A stretch of DNA of 64,000 nt, taken from Hydrogenophaga sp. GTDB lineage: Bacteria; Pseudomonadota; Gammaproteobacteria; Burkholderiales; Burkholderiaceae_C. The DNA lies in assembly GCF_025699295.1 (NCBI RefSeq), contig NZ_JAILWB010000022.1, positions 1 through 64,000 on the forward strand. The letters run 5' to 3'. Both the position numbers and the translations under genes were made by a program. The notes beneath the pieces were generated by a model. It ran no database searches and had not been told where the DNA came from. It was given only the letters and a program-made list of their open reading frames with translations. Position 1 is the stretch's first letter; each line of letters begins with the position of its first letter. Positions 63,358-64,000 of this stretch are shown here, piece by piece.

Positions 63358-64000
63358 TCAGCCCACCACAAGGCGGATGACCGGCATCACCCGCTCGGAC
63401 TCGGCGCGCCGCTCCAGCGCCAGGCGCATGTTCATCTGCGCCACTTCGGTGTGCTCTACCGCCAGCGCCTGCGCTCGGGCGCCTTCACCGCGCCGCAGCG
63501 CGTCGAACAGCATGTGGTGCTGGCGGTGCGCGTACAGCATCCAGTCGCGGTCCAGCGCCACCGTGCCCTGCATCGGCAGCATGGCCGAAGCGGGCGCGAA
63601 AGGCAGCTTGTCGTTGAGTTCCACCGCGCGCTGCAGGGCGCGGTTGCCGCTGGCCTCGAGGATGAGCGCGTGGAAGCGGTCGTTCATCAGCGCGTAGGCG
63701 GCATAGCTCTCGATAGTCAGCGGGTTGTCGGCCAGCAGGCGGTCGCCCTCCTCCAGCACAGCCTGCAGATGGCCCTGCAGCTGGCGCGAGACACCGTGCT
63801 CGGCCACCAGTCGCGCGGCCATGCCTTCCAGGTGCCCGCGCACCGCGATCGCGTCGGTCACTTCCTGCGCGGTGAACTGGCGCACCAGGTACTTGCCGGT
63901 CTCGTTGGCCTCCACCAGTCCCTCCTGCTCCAGCGTCACCAGCGCGGCGCGCACCGGCGTGCGCGAGGCACCCAGGCGCTCGGCGAGTTGCTGTTCGGCC
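63358..64000 (-). CDS. GntR family transcriptional regulator, FCD domain, partial (start beyond the right edge)
   Basis: The visible 214 residues run from the edge to the stop at 63358. The first part, AEQQLAERLGASRTPVRAAL, is the recognition region of a winged helix-turn-helix. The FCD effector domain follows, with AIAVRGHLEGMAARLVAEHG, YALMNDRFHALILEASGNRAL and HRQHHMLFDALRRGEGARAQALAVEHTEVA, where His residues would hold the metal. It lies about 145 nt upstream of the alkene reductase on the same strand and could regulate it or a divergent operon to the right. Confidence 0.88.
   Translation of the reverse strand, partial: AEQQLAERLGASRTPVRAALVTLEQEGLVEANETGKYLVRQFTAQEVTDAIAVRGHLEGMAARLVAEHGVSRQLQGHLQAVLEEGDRLLADNPLTIESYAAYALMNDRFHALILEASGNRALQRAVELNDKLPFAPASAMLPMQGTVALDRDWMLYAHRQHHMLFDALRRGEGARAQALAVEHTEVAQMNMRLALERRAESERVMPVIRLVVG

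Overview
The window looks like chromosomal DNA of a high-GC betaproteobacterium, most likely order Burkholderiales and family Comamonadaceae (inference). The evidence is the codon bias, a phaC-phaA-phaB polyhydroxyalkanoate operon, a methylmalonyl-CoA operon, and interspersed palindromic repeats of the type common in that family. No rRNA, tRNA, insertion sequence, phage gene or CRISPR array was found.

Left part (about 1-36.7 kb): a surface-polysaccharide region. It opens with a partial lipoprotein (Pro-Ala linker, PKD-like start) and a 0.9 kb gene-free stretch. A plus-strand block follows: GT2 glycosyltransferases, polysaccharide deacetylase, asparagine-synthase-type amidotransferase, GT4, two coupled acyltransferase-3 proteins, a HAD-UbiA fusion, a GT-C enzyme, a methyltransferase, a GT26 enzyme and an ExeA-type ATPase. 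Embedded next is a polyketide/nonribosomal peptide cassette at 16.6-29.4 kb: PKS (KS-AT-KR-DH-ACP-TE), GT2, a formyltransferase/adenylation/monooxygenase/PCP protein, and a 4'-phosphopantetheinyl transferase. After a GT4 gene come minus-strand genes for an RgpF-like protein and the WcaJ-type initiating sugar-phosphate transferase, then a 2OG-Fe(II) oxygenase, an SGNH-like lipoprotein with a short upstream ORF, and UDP-glucose dehydrogenase. Export and polymerisation genes (Wza, Wzc, Wzx, Wzy) are not in the window.

Right part (about 36.8-64 kb): metabolic genes. These are an aromatic aminotransferase, a LigB/YgiD dioxygenase, an intracellular PHB depolymerase, an RnfB-like ferredoxin and a chemoreceptor with its likely sensor at the C-terminus. 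The methylmalonyl-CoA operon runs mcm, GIY-YIG::meaB, pccB, pccA, methyltransferase, VOC protein. It is driven from a promoter that shares a large palindrome with a divergent GntR/FCD regulator. Then come dusA, the phaCAB operon, a small membrane protein, pgeF, maleylacetoacetate isomerase, a slipin/NfeD pair, an Old Yellow Enzyme and a partial second GntR regulator.

The most interesting item is the PKS/NRPS cassette. Its second synthetase has the layout of a formylating initiation module (formyltransferase, adenylation, PCP), with a luciferase-like monooxygenase nested inside the adenylation domain. The PKS could extend, reduce, dehydrate and release that starter by its own TE. With a PPTase and a glycosyltransferase in the same gene string, this is a candidate pathway for an N-formyl acyl group attached to the polysaccharide or a glycolipid (inference). 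Other notable points are the in-frame GIY-YIG::MeaB fusion joined by palindromic repeats, the chemoreceptor topology, the histone-like tail on the PHB depolymerase, and the shared operator of the methylmalonyl-CoA operon.
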